Notes: a model not told the origin generated them from the letters alone. Positions 33,614-42,288 are shown, numbered from the stretch's first letter. The stretch is 64,000 nucleotides of DNA from Paenibacillus sp. sptzw28 (GCF_019550795.1 NZ_CP080545.1:3196001-3260000); one strand, 5' to 3'. Numbers and translations: made by a program.

Positions 33614-34561
33614 TTAGTCAATATTCGCGATATACCAGCGACCTTCCTTATCTTGGAGTAAATAAACGGTATAATTAGCCCAATGAACTATGCCGTCCGA
33701 TAAGTATTCATACTCAATTTCCACATCTGCTCGCTTGATATCTCTTGGATAGGAAATCTGGGAACTGAGCTTAGTGAACCGAAATTGCTTTTCCTGCTTC
33801 AGAAAGAAGTCCAGATAGTCGGCATCCGGCGTTTGCAACGTATCTCGGAACGCTGATTTATCTTTGGCCACGATCGCTTCGAGATTACGCTTCACCTGCC
33901 GGTAAATCTCTGCTTCCTCTTCATTCTCGCCTTCTGGGAATTCGATCTCTAAACCTGTTTTGAATGCTGCTGGATCGGCAACATAGCGGAGCGACCTCGC
34001 GGAGGCGAGCAGGTTGGGTAGCGCTGTTGTTAACTCCTCCTTCAGGTAGCGAAGCCGGATGGCTAAACGACGGCCGTGGTCGGTAAAGACCAAGTAATCA
34101 TTATAGGTTTCGTCGTCTATATGAGTACCGGCGTATTCATTATACTTGGCTAGTGCCGGATTGATATAGTTGGTCTCAATCGAAACATCGCCAGCGTCCA
34201 TAAGCGACAGTTCTGCCTGTAGGTCTTCCGTCCCCCACGAGGTGACTTCCTCAAGCTTGACCTCCTTCATCGTTTCAAGAATATAGAACCCATAAGGCCG
34301 AGACGGGTCTTTCTTGAAAGAGGCTGGCGTATCCCCGCCTTCCAAACTGTCCATCTGGTCGTAGCCGTCATAGTAGGAGACGCCACCCAAGAACAACTCT
34401 TCCTTGCTCTCGGCTGGTATGGCCACCGGTTCAGCAGGAGGCTCCTTGACCGCTGCTGACGGTGGCTGTGACGCCGAATTCTCTGACTTTGTACAGCCGA
34501 ACAAGGCGGCTAAAATCAGTGTAGATGCACCGGCCAGCAGCCAGCTTCGTCTTATATGCAT
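33614..34561 (-). CDS. Lipoprotein of unknown function, about 315 aa
   Basis: The signal MHIRRSWLLAGASTLILAAL and lipobox LAALFGC give a diacylglyceryl cysteine, followed by a low-complexity linker (ASQPPSAAVKEPPAEP). The mature part is acidic and mixed alpha/beta (LFLGGVSYYDGYDQMDSLEG, YLVFTDHGRRLAIRLRYLKE, VEIEYEYLSDGIVHWANYTV). No family was recognised. ATG 34561 is favoured because GAGGTG lies six bases upstream. A 5' fragment of a paralogue is at 11138-11330. It is a single gene between the secreted protein and a DUF5131 remnant. Confidence 0.75.
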   Translation of the reverse strand: MHIRRSWLLAGASTLILAALFGCTKSENSASQPPSAAVKEPPAEPVAIPAESKEELFLGGVSYYDGYDQMDSLEGGDTPASFKKDPSRPYGFYILETMKEVKLEEVTSWGTEDLQAELSLMDAGDVSIETNYINPALAKYNEYAGTHIDDETYNDYLVFTDHGRRLAIRLRYLKEELTTALPNLLASARSLRYVADPAAFKTGLEIEFPEGENEEEAEIYRQVKRNLEAIVAKDKSAFRDTLQTPDADYLDFFLKQEKQFRFTKLSSQISYPRDIKRADVEIEYEYLSDGIVHWANYTVYLLQDKEGRWYIANID

Positions 34562-34609
34562 TTCCATCACCTCAAGTACATAGACGGGATAACTGAGGAT
34601 ATGGTTTCT

Positions 34610-34858
34610 TTAATTTGGAAAATTAGTACCAACTATATCCCAAGCGTTTCTTATTGCGCTGTCGCTTGATATACGTTCATTATCTTCAATACCAGCGCTT
34701 TCCGTCGGGAATGGGATCAAGTTCTTGTCAAGCAAAAATGAATACGGTATAGAAAGTGCATCATAATGTTCCTGTGGTTCAAAACCTTTTGAATACCGAG
34801 GATTACCCATTGCCTTTAGTCGCTTAGCCATGCGTTCAGCATAAGGCCGGCATGCTTA
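34610..34858 (-). pseudogene. DUF5131-like gene fragment interrupted by a repeat
   Basis: On the minus strand ACRPYAERMAKRLKAMGNPR then YSKGFEPQEHYDALSIPYSF resembles the YAERMAKRL..MGNPRY..GF region of DUF5131 (phage Gp37/Gp68-like, radical-SAM-related) proteins. The expected continuation, a WKKP.IFV segment, is replaced by repeat copy 12. After the repeat the open frame continues SAGIEDNERISSDSAIRNAW, which does not belong to the same region of that family. No function remains. Confidence 0.5.
34703..34729. repeat. GACAAGAAC repeat, left-end fragment (copy 12)
   Basis: CGTCGGGAATGGGATCAAGT then TCTTGTC: only the first arm of the element, inserted in, or joined to, the DUF5131-like fragment. 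Confidence 0.8.
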
Positions 34859-34908
34859 CGCTCACGTCTTGCAAGACCGGTTGATCCAGATAGCAGAACG
34901 TAAAAAAA

Positions 34909-34933
34909 GCAGCCGGTCGTCTTGGCCGGCTGC
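34909..34933. terminator. GC-rich hairpin between gene fragments
   Basis: GCAGCCGG and CCGGCTGC pair around TCGTCTTGG, preceded by seven A residues (plus strand), which makes a T-run after the hairpin on the minus strand. It belongs to the hairpin family seen elsewhere (GCTTCCGTAG follows instead of CCGTTAGC). Confidence 0.6.
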
Positions 34934-35041
34934 TGTCCTGTCCTTATTCCGCTTTCGCTTCCGTAGAATTCCTATGGAACGAATTATCTTTAACTGAGTA
35001 ATGAATTAATGACTCACTTCAATATAATTACAGAATATTTC

Positions 35042-35076
35042 CGTCGGGAATAGGATCAAGTTCTTGTCACCCGACA
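35042..35076. repeat. GACAAGAAC hairpin repeat, 35-base miniature (copy 13)
   Basis: CGTCGGGAATAGGATCAAGT then TCTTGTCACCCGACA, the same short form as copy 8. Its left flank from about 34991 (TAACTGAGTAATGAATTAAT, GACTCACTTC, ACAGAATATTTC) matches the left flank of full copy 6, so 6 and 13 share an ancestor and differ by the internal deletion. Confidence 0.85.
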
Positions 35077-35118
35077 AGTACGCTAGCACAGCTGTCTAAC
35101 CGGACAGTCTGTATTACG

Positions 35119-35163
35119 TAATAGAAACGCGGAAGGAAATCTCTCTCTTCCGCGTTTCTATTA
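35119..35163 (-). terminator. Terminator of the sugar-binding lipoprotein gene
   Basis: Perfect 17-base arms TAATAGAAACGCGGAAG and CTTCCGCGTTTCTATTA surround an 11-base loop, ending five bases before the stop codon of the gene at 35168-36742. There is no long T-tract, but the position fits an intrinsic terminator. Confidence 0.8.
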
Positions 35164-35167
35164 CCAT

Positions 35168-36742
35168 TTATTTTTTTGCCCGATATTGCTCATTGATCTC
35201 CTCAATTACTTTGCCGCCGCCGTCTTTCAACCATTTATCAATCGCAGCTTGAAAGCCCGCTTCGTCCAAGTCTCCCATCATAAACCGGTAAGTAGCATCC
35301 GTTATAAGCTGCTGGAGTTGAACGCCTGACTGGTCTCTCGTCGGGGAGTCGAAAGCCGCCGCAGGGTCGTTAATCAGAATGTTGTTATTGTCAGACATCG
35401 AATCGTTAGTTTTTTGAGCCAGCTCCGTATCCGCGTAACCGACCAACCCATCGACTGTCTCCGGACCGCCGACTCTCAAACTAAGGAGCGGGCGGACCTC
35501 GCGATCGTTGATCGCCGCTTTCTCCGGATTTTTAAACACTTTCGCTTGTCCGTCGACGATCTCGTAATGCTCTCCCTCGATCCCGTAATTCAGTAAATTA
35601 TAAATTTCCGGATTTAACAGTTGATCGAAGAATGCCAACACTTTCTTGAGCTCCTCTTCGCTCCGCACTGCCGATTTCGGGAATAAGACCATATTCCCAT
35701 ACCCCGGAACGGACCATACGCCAGGTTCTCCTTCCGGACCTTTGATCCTGTTGACGACATCCAGGACAGTTTCCGGCATCGACTCGGTCATGTCCCGCTG
35801 ATACCCCGGGGCGGCGCAGATGCAGCCGATATACATGCCGGCTTTACCGGACTTGAACAAAGCCTCATGATCCGGCTTGCTCGTAACTGGGAAATCGTGA
35901 TTAATTAAACCTTCGGACTGCAGCTTTTTGAAAAATTTCATTGTTTCCATGTAAGCCGGAAACATAAATTCCGGGCGAAGCTCCCCGTCCTGCTCCCCCC
36001 AGTTGTTCGGCGTGCCGAAGTACGAACTGACGGTTTTAAATGCGCCGTACACGAGGTCGCTTCGGTCCGCCAAACCAATGGTGTCCTGCTGCTTGTCGCC
36101 GTCGGGATCTCGTTCTGTGAACGCTTTCATCATATTGTAAAGATCATCGATTGTTTCCGGCCTTTTCAGACCCAATTTGTCCGCCCAATCCTTCCGGTAA
36201 ATAACCCCCTGCCTGGATAACGGCGTCGCCTGATAAACCCCGTAAATTTTGCCGTCAACGGAGCTGTTCTTCAGTACGGCCGGATCCAAGTTGCGTAAAT
36301 AGGGGTATTCCTGCAGGTAAGGCCCGATTTCCCAGAACTGTCCCTCGCGGAGCGCTTTTTTGAAATTGTTGTAGATCGCCACGTTCCCTACATATACGGC
36401 TTGAGGCAAGGTATTGGTAGCCATCGACGAAAGTACCTTTTCTTCATATGCGGCATTCGGTACCCAGTTAATTTTCAATTTGGTATTTGTTTTTTGCTCG
36501 ATTAACCGTAGAACTTTATCCTCCGGAAGCTCCGGCGTGTGAAGCACGGTCATGATACTCAGTTCGAAAGGTCCATCGGATGCAGATTGGCCGCTCTCAT
36601 CCGTCTTCGAACTCGCGTTCTCGCTCGACTCCCCTGGTTTGGTGCCACCCGAACAAGCCGCGGTCATCACTAGCAATACAACTGAACCTACGAGCGCGAC
36701 CCACTGCCAGCTTCTCTTACGGACGTTACTTGTTTGCATCAT
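35168..36742 (-). CDS. Extracellular solute-binding lipoprotein (LplA-type)
   Basis: A lipoprotein signal (WVALVGSVVLLVMTAACSGG) is followed by a linker and a periplasmic-binding fold with LSIMTVLHTPELPEDKVLRL, YVGNVAIYNNFKKALREGQF and KDWADKLGLKRPETIDDLYN. TERDPDGDKQQDTIGLADRS has the calcium-loop-like DPDGDKxxDT motif common in this family. At 524 residues it matches Paenibacillus LplA-like oligosaccharide-binding proteins. No permease genes (LplB/YtcP type) are next to it, so it is an orphan or has lost its partners. AGGAGGG precedes the paired ATGs. The GH4 gene 0.7 kb away could share the substrate. Confidence 0.9.
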   Translation of the reverse strand: MMQTSNVRKRSWQWVALVGSVVLLVMTAACSGGTKPGESSENASSKTDESGQSASDGPFELSIMTVLHTPELPEDKVLRLIEQKTNTKLKINWVPNAAYEEKVLSSMATNTLPQAVYVGNVAIYNNFKKALREGQFWEIGPYLQEYPYLRNLDPAVLKNSSVDGKIYGVYQATPLSRQGVIYRKDWADKLGLKRPETIDDLYNMMKAFTERDPDGDKQQDTIGLADRSDLVYGAFKTVSSYFGTPNNWGEQDGELRPEFMFPAYMETMKFFKKLQSEGLINHDFPVTSKPDHEALFKSGKAGMYIGCICAAPGYQRDMTESMPETVLDVVNRIKGPEGEPGVWSVPGYGNMVLFPKSAVRSEEELKKVLAFFDQLLNPEIYNLLNYGIEGEHYEIVDGQAKVFKNPEKAAINDREVRPLLSLRVGGPETVDGLVGYADTELAQKTNDSMSDNNNILINDPAAAFDSPTRDQSGVQLQQLITDATYRFMMGDLDEAGFQAAIDKWLKDGGGKVIEEINEQYRAKK

Positions 36743-36934
36743 TCGTTATTGCCCTCCTATTTTCTTTGGATAGCGAGATGCTTGACTCACCACCCAATCG
36801 TACACAAGAAAAGAGGTAACGCCTATAATCTTTAGATTTGTAAATCCGCATCCAATGCGGTTTTCCAGACAAATATAAAGAAATGATTATGCAGATTATA
36901 TAGTTTTCCAGCAAGGTCGATCTGTTAATGAGAA

Positions 36935-36957
36935 AAGGCTGCCGCGCGGCAGCCCTT
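36935..36957. repeat. GC-rich hairpin (CCGTTAGC family)
   Basis: AAGGCTGCCGCGCGGCAGCC then CTT is a near-perfect palindrome, followed by GAACTCCCTCGGTCCGTTAG, which links it to 1575-1590 and 53255. The gap 36743-37159 holds the upstream region of the solute-binding gene and nothing else seen. Confidence 0.6.
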
Positions 36958-37159
36958 AAGTGTTGAACTCCCTCGGTCCGTTAGTTAAATCGTGCCCTTT
37001 AAAAAATCAATAAAGGCATTCAGTTAGGGCACCAATCACATTCGGGTTATCCCATCTAGCTTTAGCCCGGGATTGTTAATATCCTACTGTTAAATTTAAA
37101 CAGATATTTTCAATCGGTCGTTCCTTCGTGCGAGTTTAGTTGAATAAATCTACCATTTA

Positions 37160-37306
37160 CCTTAATGTCAATTCCTTAATGCTGACGAGCTATTGGACTG
37201 TTCGAGAGCATGATGTCCTCACAATTCCGGCTACGGAAATATCCATAAAATAAGAAAACCGCGATTTACGCGGTATCTAATGCATATATGTTCTTGTCCC
37301 CCGACA
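37160..37306 (-). repeat. GACAAGAAC hairpin repeat, copy 14 with extension
   Basis: It matches 26132-26350: AATTCCTTAATGCTGACGAG, CTATTGGACT, GATGTCCTCACAATTCCGGC, then ATATCCATAAAATAAG, the hairpin AAAACCGCGATTTACGCGGT and the end ATATGTTCTTGTCCCCCGAC. Relative to copy 10 it lacks the inverted arm pair, an internal deletion of about 60 bases. Confidence 0.82.
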
Positions 37307-37338
37307 CCAGTCTATTGCATTTTTTTGAAGTCATAAAT

Positions 37339-37367
37339 GACAAGAACTTGATCCCATTCCTGACGGG
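37339..37367 (+). repeat. GACAAGAAC repeat, inverted left-end fragment (copy 15)
   Basis: GACAAGAACTTGATCCCATT then CCTGACGGG is the left end in the opposite orientation, 32 bases from the end of copy 14. Copies again meet as a pair. Confidence 0.75.
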
Positions 37368-37453
37368 AACGTAACATTTTTATATGAGAATGACAACAAT
37401 GAAAAGGTTAGTTTTTCATCCAGCTCTCCCAAATTCCTATTCTTTATGAACGT

Positions 37454-38812
37454 TTATTCGTACCAATATCTCGGGATAATCCCCCTTCCCTGCTCCAACA
37501 ACTCTTTAATAATCATATCCGCATCTTGGATAGAATTCACCAGCGGATCAGTCATCATCGCTCTTCTCAGTTTCCCGAAATTCCGTTCCACGACAGCCTC
37601 AGCCGTAAGTTCATGCGTATCCAGTACCAACTCTTGCATCCCTCGGATTCCTCGCGGCATCTCACCCACGTGCAGCGGCTTTACTCCATCCATACTTACC
37701 TCGCATAACAGTTCAAGGAACGAGTCGTCGTTCATGTTGGTAACCGCACCGTTATTGAGTGTATTGATGAAGAAGCGTTTCCCCAAATTGCCGACCATGT
37801 TTTCTATAATATCCGTTGCGTGATCGGGTCCGAAGGTTTTCATGTAATCGGCGGTTGGAATATTCCCGGTGATGAAGTCGTCCACTTGGCTCCACATCTC
37901 CTCGTGACGCTTATACCTGTCGTCCGTTTCCCAAATCTTTAAAGGCGGGATGGCGTCCTTCGACTTGCCTAGCCCCTGCCAGTACCGTACATATTCTTTG
38001 GTATGGGCCGTACATGTCGGGACATAGCCGAAAATATCATAAAGCTCATAGGTGATGGCATCGTTATAAAGCGCTTTTGCACCAGTATCCCCGCCGTTGT
38101 TTTCCGTAGCAGCCGAATTTCTTAATGCCTCGGCGATCGGGGCCATAACGTCCATTCCGTCATACTCCGCCTTAAGCAGCCAGGTGAAGTGATTGACGCC
38201 GGCCACTCGGAAATCAAACTTCCGGTCTATCTCCCCGGTAAACTCGCTTCTATCTTGAATGATCCCCGCGCGAACTGCATAATAGGATTTGATGTGCGGC
38301 ATGTGATGACTGTCGCAAAGTGCGAACGTTTTTAGGTTCGGTGCATATCGGCTTAATGCGATCCCATGAACCGTTGAGGGATTAATATAATTGATTACCC
38401 AAGCATCAGGACAAAGTTCTTCAATATCCTTGGCGCATTCCATAATGACGGGCAGCTCTCTCATCGCCCTGAAAATCCCTCCCGGGCCGATGGTGTCTCC
38501 CGAACACATGCGAATTCCATATTTTAAGGAAACTTCGCAATCGATGCCACGGTATTTCACCGTATCCTCAGCAAAACTAAGTACGACGAAATCCGCGCCT
38601 TTCAGGACCTGTCTCCGGTCAGTCGAACCTTCCACCTTAAGCGGCACATTGTTTTCCCTTGCAACCATTTCAGCAAGCCGCATCATCTTGGATAGTTTTT
38701 CTTCGTCCGTATCTACTAAGGCAAGAATACCGTTGTTTAAATATTTCGAGTGAACCATTTGCCAAATCGACTGACGCCCAAAGAACAAACTGCCTGCACC
38801 AATGACAACCAC
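37454..38812 (-). CDS. GH4 family glycosidase (NAD+/Mn2+-dependent), with an amber codon in its original start region
   Basis: The NAD-binding start VVVIGAGSLFFGRQS, then INYINPSTVHG, ALCDSHHMPHI (metal-ligand cysteine) and RVAGVNHFTWLLK (metal-ligand histidine) identify GH4, most like alpha-galactosidase/alpha-glucosidase members. It works on imported sugars by an oxidation-elimination mechanism. The best ribosome site, AAGGGGG, precedes GTG 38842, but that frame meets TAG at 38821-38819 (codon 8). The listed start is the next in-frame GTG, 38812, only weakly supported. Either translation restarts there or the gene is newly dead; CAG-to-TAG is one transition. A frameshifted AraC gene is divergent. 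Confidence 0.85.
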   Translation of the reverse strand: MVVIGAGSLFFGRQSIWQMVHSKYLNNGILALVDTDEEKLSKMMRLAEMVARENNVPLKVEGSTDRRQVLKGADFVVLSFAEDTVKYRGIDCEVSLKYGIRMCSGDTIGPGGIFRAMRELPVIMECAKDIEELCPDAWVINYINPSTVHGIALSRYAPNLKTFALCDSHHMPHIKSYYAVRAGIIQDRSEFTGEIDRKFDFRVAGVNHFTWLLKAEYDGMDVMAPIAEALRNSAATENNGGDTGAKALYNDAITYELYDIFGYVPTCTAHTKEYVRYWQGLGKSKDAIPPLKIWETDDRYKRHEEMWSQVDDFITGNIPTADYMKTFGPDHATDIIENMVGNLGKRFFINTLNNGAVTNMNDDSFLELLCEVSMDGVKPLHVGEMPRGIRGMQELVLDTHELTAEAVVERNFGKLRRAMMTDPLVNSIQDADMIIKELLEQGRGIIPRYWYE

Positions 38813-38984
38813 CTTCGGCTACTGCACTTGTGATTCGCTCACGATAGAGTCCCCCTTAACTGGTTATAGCCTAATTATAGGGAAATGATCCGAAAGCAGA
38901 ATATGAGATGGTCTCGGATATATGTCAAATAGTAAGATCATTCATGGTTATTCATTTTAATGATATAGTGATGTTGTATAAATA

Positions 38985-39861
38985 ATGTCTTGTAGTAAAG
39001 GAAGGCCAGAGGATATGAAACGGACGGACATGGGAATTCTCAACGAGTTGTCGGAATTCATCACGCTTCGCATGAAATCGTTCTGGGAGCCGGTTCACGA
39101 TGGTAATTGGATCGAGCACAAGGCGCATATCGACTATGATCTTTGGTTCATCCAATCCGGAACGACCAAAATCACGGTAGATGGAATCGAACATACGGCC
39201 ACTCCGGGAGACGTGGTCTTTTTTTACCCTGGGGTTCCCTATATGGCAGCTACCATCGAAGAAGGTTGTCGATTTATTTATATTCATTTCGATTTCGGAA
39301 TCGGGGAGCAGCAGCGAATTCTGAGCGATTTTAATCTCTCGGGAATCATACCGAAGGGTCTGATCCGGGAGGAAGCCACCCTTTTCGGCAAATCCTTCCT
39401 TCAATCGAATCAGCTAAACAACATGCCGGGAAACCGTTTGTATTTGAAGGCTTGCCTGACGGCCGTTATTGCAAAAATAATTGAACTCCATGGACAAGGC
39501 CGATATATCGGAACATTTACGAACGGGAGAATCACAAGGAAATCCGAAAAAAATCTTGACGTTTTGCAGCCAGTATTCACATACATTAACGCCCACCTGC
39601 ACCAATCTATAAAAATGAACGAACTTGCAGCGCTTGTTGGCATATCGGAAAAATATTTTATCGCTTATTTCAAAAAGGCCTTAGGAATCACTCCAGTCCA
39701 ATACATTTACCAAATCAAAATGAACCGGGCGAGAGATTATCTCTATGAGAAAAAATATACGGTTTCAACAAATCGCCGGCTTTCTCGGTTATCCCGATCC
39801 ATTCACGTTTTCCAAGGCATTTAAAAAATATTATAACGTTTTGCCGTCCAGATTCGAGTGA
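38985..39861 (+). pseudogene. AraC-family regulator, frameshifted near the C-terminus
   Basis: The cupin sensor (HIDYDLWFIQSGTTKITVDG, GDVVFFYPGVPYMAA) and the first helix-turn-helix (SIKMNELAALVGISEKYFIA then YFKKALGITPVQY) are intact. The open frame then turns into NRRLSRLSRSIHVFQGI. Removing one T at 39762-39765 restores QQIAGFLGYPDPFTFSKAFK then KYYNVLPSRFE, the second helix-turn-helix, ending at 39861. The protein as written lacks its second DNA-binding motif. ATG 39015 may be the true start (AAAGGAAGG upstream). It is divergent from the GH4 gene, which it probably controlled. Confidence 0.85.
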
Positions 39862-40096
39862 TCCATATAAGAAATCCATAAAAGGAGGGGTGCTCAATCA
39901 AAGAGTTCTTGGATGAGAAGTCCAAACAACATTGGATGGCGCCTGAGTCGTGCCATCTTTGCGCATATCTGCCGAGGAGTCAGTTTGGAGGAAGCCATCA
40001 CCGACAACGCGAATATCAGTGGCCCGTCTACTTAGGGTGATCAACGGCGCGTGATGGCACGCATGGTTGCCGCAGCTGACAAAGGAGAACGAAACA

Positions 40097-40738
40097 ATGA
40101 AAAAGTACATACTCTTCGATCATGATGGTGTTCTGGTTGATACTGAATTCTGGTATTACAAAGCGGGAAAACGCGCTCTGGCTGACATTGGATTTACCTT
40201 GGATAAAGATCAATACCTCCGCGACATGACCCAGTCATTGGGCACTTGGTCCCAAGCTAGGGCGGCAGGTATTGATGAACAGACCATCAGCAAGCAGCGT
40301 GAGGTCCGCAACGTCTATTATCAGGAATATCTAAGAACAAAAGCCATAGAGATTGAAGGCGTAGTTGAAACTCTAGCCGAACTGTCAATGTACGTCCGCA
40401 TGGCCATCGTGACGACTGCAAAACGTGCGGATTTTCAGCTTATTCATGAAAAGCGCCAGATTAGACAATTCATGGAATTCGTCCTTGTTCGCGAAGACTA
40501 CGAGCGCACCAAGCCGCACCCGGAACCATACTTGACCGGCCTAAAGCGCTTCGGAGCTACCAAAGAAGAGACCCTGGTTGTAGAGGATTCAAACAGAGGG
40601 TTGAACTCAGCCGTGGCGGCTGGTATCGACTGTGCTATTGTCCATAACGACTTCACAAAAACACATGACTTCTCACAGGCCAGCTATCGAATCAAGACTC
40701 TGATTGAACTAAAGGACATTATCCTGAATGTAACCTGA
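40097..40738 (+). CDS. HAD-superfamily hydrolase (beta-phosphoglucomutase-like)
   Basis: Motif I is YILFDHDGVLVDTEFWYY, with the nucleophile/acid pair D-x-D at residues 8 and 10. Motif II is MAIVTTAKRADF. Motifs III/IV are REDYERTKPHPEPYLTGLKR and TLVVEDSNRGLNSAVAAGID. The helical cap sits between residues 15 and 85, as in the phosphoglycolate phosphatase/beta-phosphoglucomutase group. AAGGAG precedes ATG 40097. The substrate is probably a sugar phosphate or phosphoglycolate-like compound. It follows the broken AraC gene by 235 bases that show no gene. Confidence 0.88.
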   Translation: MKKYILFDHDGVLVDTEFWYYKAGKRALADIGFTLDKDQYLRDMTQSLGTWSQARAAGIDEQTISKQREVRNVYYQEYLRTKAIEIEGVVETLAELSMYVRMAIVTTAKRADFQLIHEKRQIRQFMEFVLVREDYERTKPHPEPYLTGLKRFGATKEETLVVEDSNRGLNSAVAAGIDCAIVHNDFTKTHDFSQASYRIKTLIELKDIILNVT

Positions 40739-40751
40739 GAGAGCATTCAAT

Positions 40752-41121
40752 TTAGTTCAGCAGATTATCGTCTTCAGCATCAAGTAGGTAACCCATGAAT
40801 TCTTCATGTAAAGCAATATCTTCCCTCAGCGATTCTCCCGTTTCCAAAACAACAAGATCAATATTGAATTTATCGGCCAATTCAGTTCCACCATCGATCA
40901 TAACAAAAAACCGAGTGTAAAACACCTGTCACGGTGTTTTGCATAATTTTCTTAAAGGCTTCAATTTCATTTTCCTTTTTTATTGTATTCTCTAAGATTT
41001 CGTATTCTCCCCTTAGATCTGACCATTCTGGAATGACAGCACTCGGACCGAGATAGTCCACATTTGCCCATGTGTCCCTAATCTGTTTTAAATCTTTGAA
41101 TAAATCTTCATGCTTACCCAA
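40752..41121 (-). pseudogene. Hypothetical protein gene with a one-base frameshift in a T-run
   Basis: From TTG 41121, behind GGAGGT, the frame gives KHEDLFKDLKQIRDTWANVD through MQNTVTGVLHSVF, then goes off as CYDRWWN. Dropping one T of a six-T run near 40908 gives VMIDGGTELADKFNIDLVVL then ETGESLREDIALHEEFMGYL and a stop at 40752. The whole protein would be about 122 residues, acidic and helical, and resembles small Bacillales hypotheticals of the immunity-protein kind. It could be intact if the run length is a sequencing error. Confidence 0.7.
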
Positions 41122-41191
41122 TTCTATGACCTCCATTGTTTCCTTACATAAAATTATCGTCGAGACAGTATTATTGTATACTGCACGTTGA

Positions 41192-41329
41192 GCGAAGGGC
41201 TACCACGATCGACCTCTTTATAAACCGGCAACAAACGGCTATACGGTTAAGGAAATTTGTGAAATCACCAAGATCGGCCGCAGCAGCCTATTTCGTGAGC
41301 TTCAGGAGCGAGGGATCGCTGTGGTATGA
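41192..41329 (+). pseudogene. Serine recombinase (resolvase) C-terminal HTH fragment
   Basis: AKGYHDRPLYKPATNGYTVK then EICEITKIGRSSLFRELQER and a stop is the helix-turn-helix end of resolvase/invertase-type serine recombinases (HTH_7). The catalytic domain is missing. It indicates a former mobile element or site-specific recombination module here. Confidence 0.65.
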
Positions 41330-41406
41330 GCGACCAGTGTGGGTTTAAAGAGACAGCTCTTTATCAGCTAAATGAAAACCAGTCGACGGACTCTTGCAAC
41401 AGCTAA

Positions 41407-42266
41407 CTAGCTGCACTTGCTATGGAGCCTTCTTCTAATCTCATTCACGAGCAAATTTTTCTCCTCTTCGGATATTGCATCGGCGACTAGTTTGCGTGCT
41501 GCAATAGGAGCAATCCAAGGCTCAATGTCTGCATAACCAATGCTGGACAGCCTTTGGTATTCCTCCATAAAGATGCGAATGCTTGCCTCCCGCGTTGCAT
41601 TAAGAACGACACTCGCTTCACATGGCAGATGCGGGGGCAATATCGCATATCGAATCATAATGATGTATTCGGCCAAGTCTGCTTCCGGATTCCCGGTCGA
41701 AGCATTGTTCCAGTCAATTATGACCGCATCGTTATCCCGGAGCAGTATGTTGCCCGGGTTCGGATCTCCATGACAGAACTGCTGCTTCATCGGCAATTGA
41801 TCCAATTGGGCCATCACTGCTACTTTGTCGGCCTCAGGCAAATATTGCGCACGACGAATGTCATGCTTGATTTTTCCCTCTGGCTCGGCATATTCGGAAC
41901 CGAATGGGTATGGATTTGATAAAAAAGTCGTGCCGTAATTCGGGCGTCGACGTAGTCGTCGAATACATTTAGTGGTTGCTGCAGCTTGGATTGCTTTATT
42001 GCTCTGTCAACAAAACGCTTCATGATCGACTCGCCATAAATACGTTCGAACACAATACCTGATCGACCTTCTATGTTCACCAGTTCAAACGGCTGGGGAA
42101 CAGGGAGTCCGCACTCCTAGGCGATTCGACAATGATGCAATTCTGCTTGTAAGGCAGCGGTGCTCGTGTTAGGTTTTGCTAATTTGACGATCTTGCTCTC
42201 GTCCTCCCATTCAAATACTTCCGCACATCCGCCTTCCCCAATCTTGTTGCCGAATTTATTGATCAT
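41407..42266 (-). pseudogene. Aminoglycoside-phosphotransferase-family gene with a stop and a frameshift
   Basis: From ATG 42266 (GGAGAG upstream): MINKFGNKIGEGGCAEVFEW, then IVKLAKPNTSTAALQAELHH, then TAG at 42119-42117 where a tryptophan is likely. It continues ECGLPVPQPFELV and SGIVFERIYGESIMKR, shifts frame near 41830, and resumes EADKVAVMAQLDQLPMKQQF, with CHGDPNPGNILLRDNDAVII then DWNNASTGNPEADLAEY, the Brenner HGD.xxxN and DW motifs. The intact protein would be about 285 residues and could phosphorylate small alcohols or antibiotics. At least two lesions make it non-functional. Confidence 0.85.
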
Positions 42267-42288
42267 GTTGCTCTCTCCTTCTTCGGAT

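Noticed and set aside
10910..37367. GACAAGAAC repeats as a CRISPR array or integron attC sites
   Set aside because: Copies are kilobases apart, not regularly spaced, and lack spacers. The GTTCTTG/CAAGAAC cores do not match the RYYYAAC/GTTRRRY attC boxes, and no integron integrase or Cas gene is present.
39898..40110. 70-residue minus-strand frame before the HAD gene
   Set aside because: No ribosome site, and it overlaps the start of a well-supported gene on the other strand.
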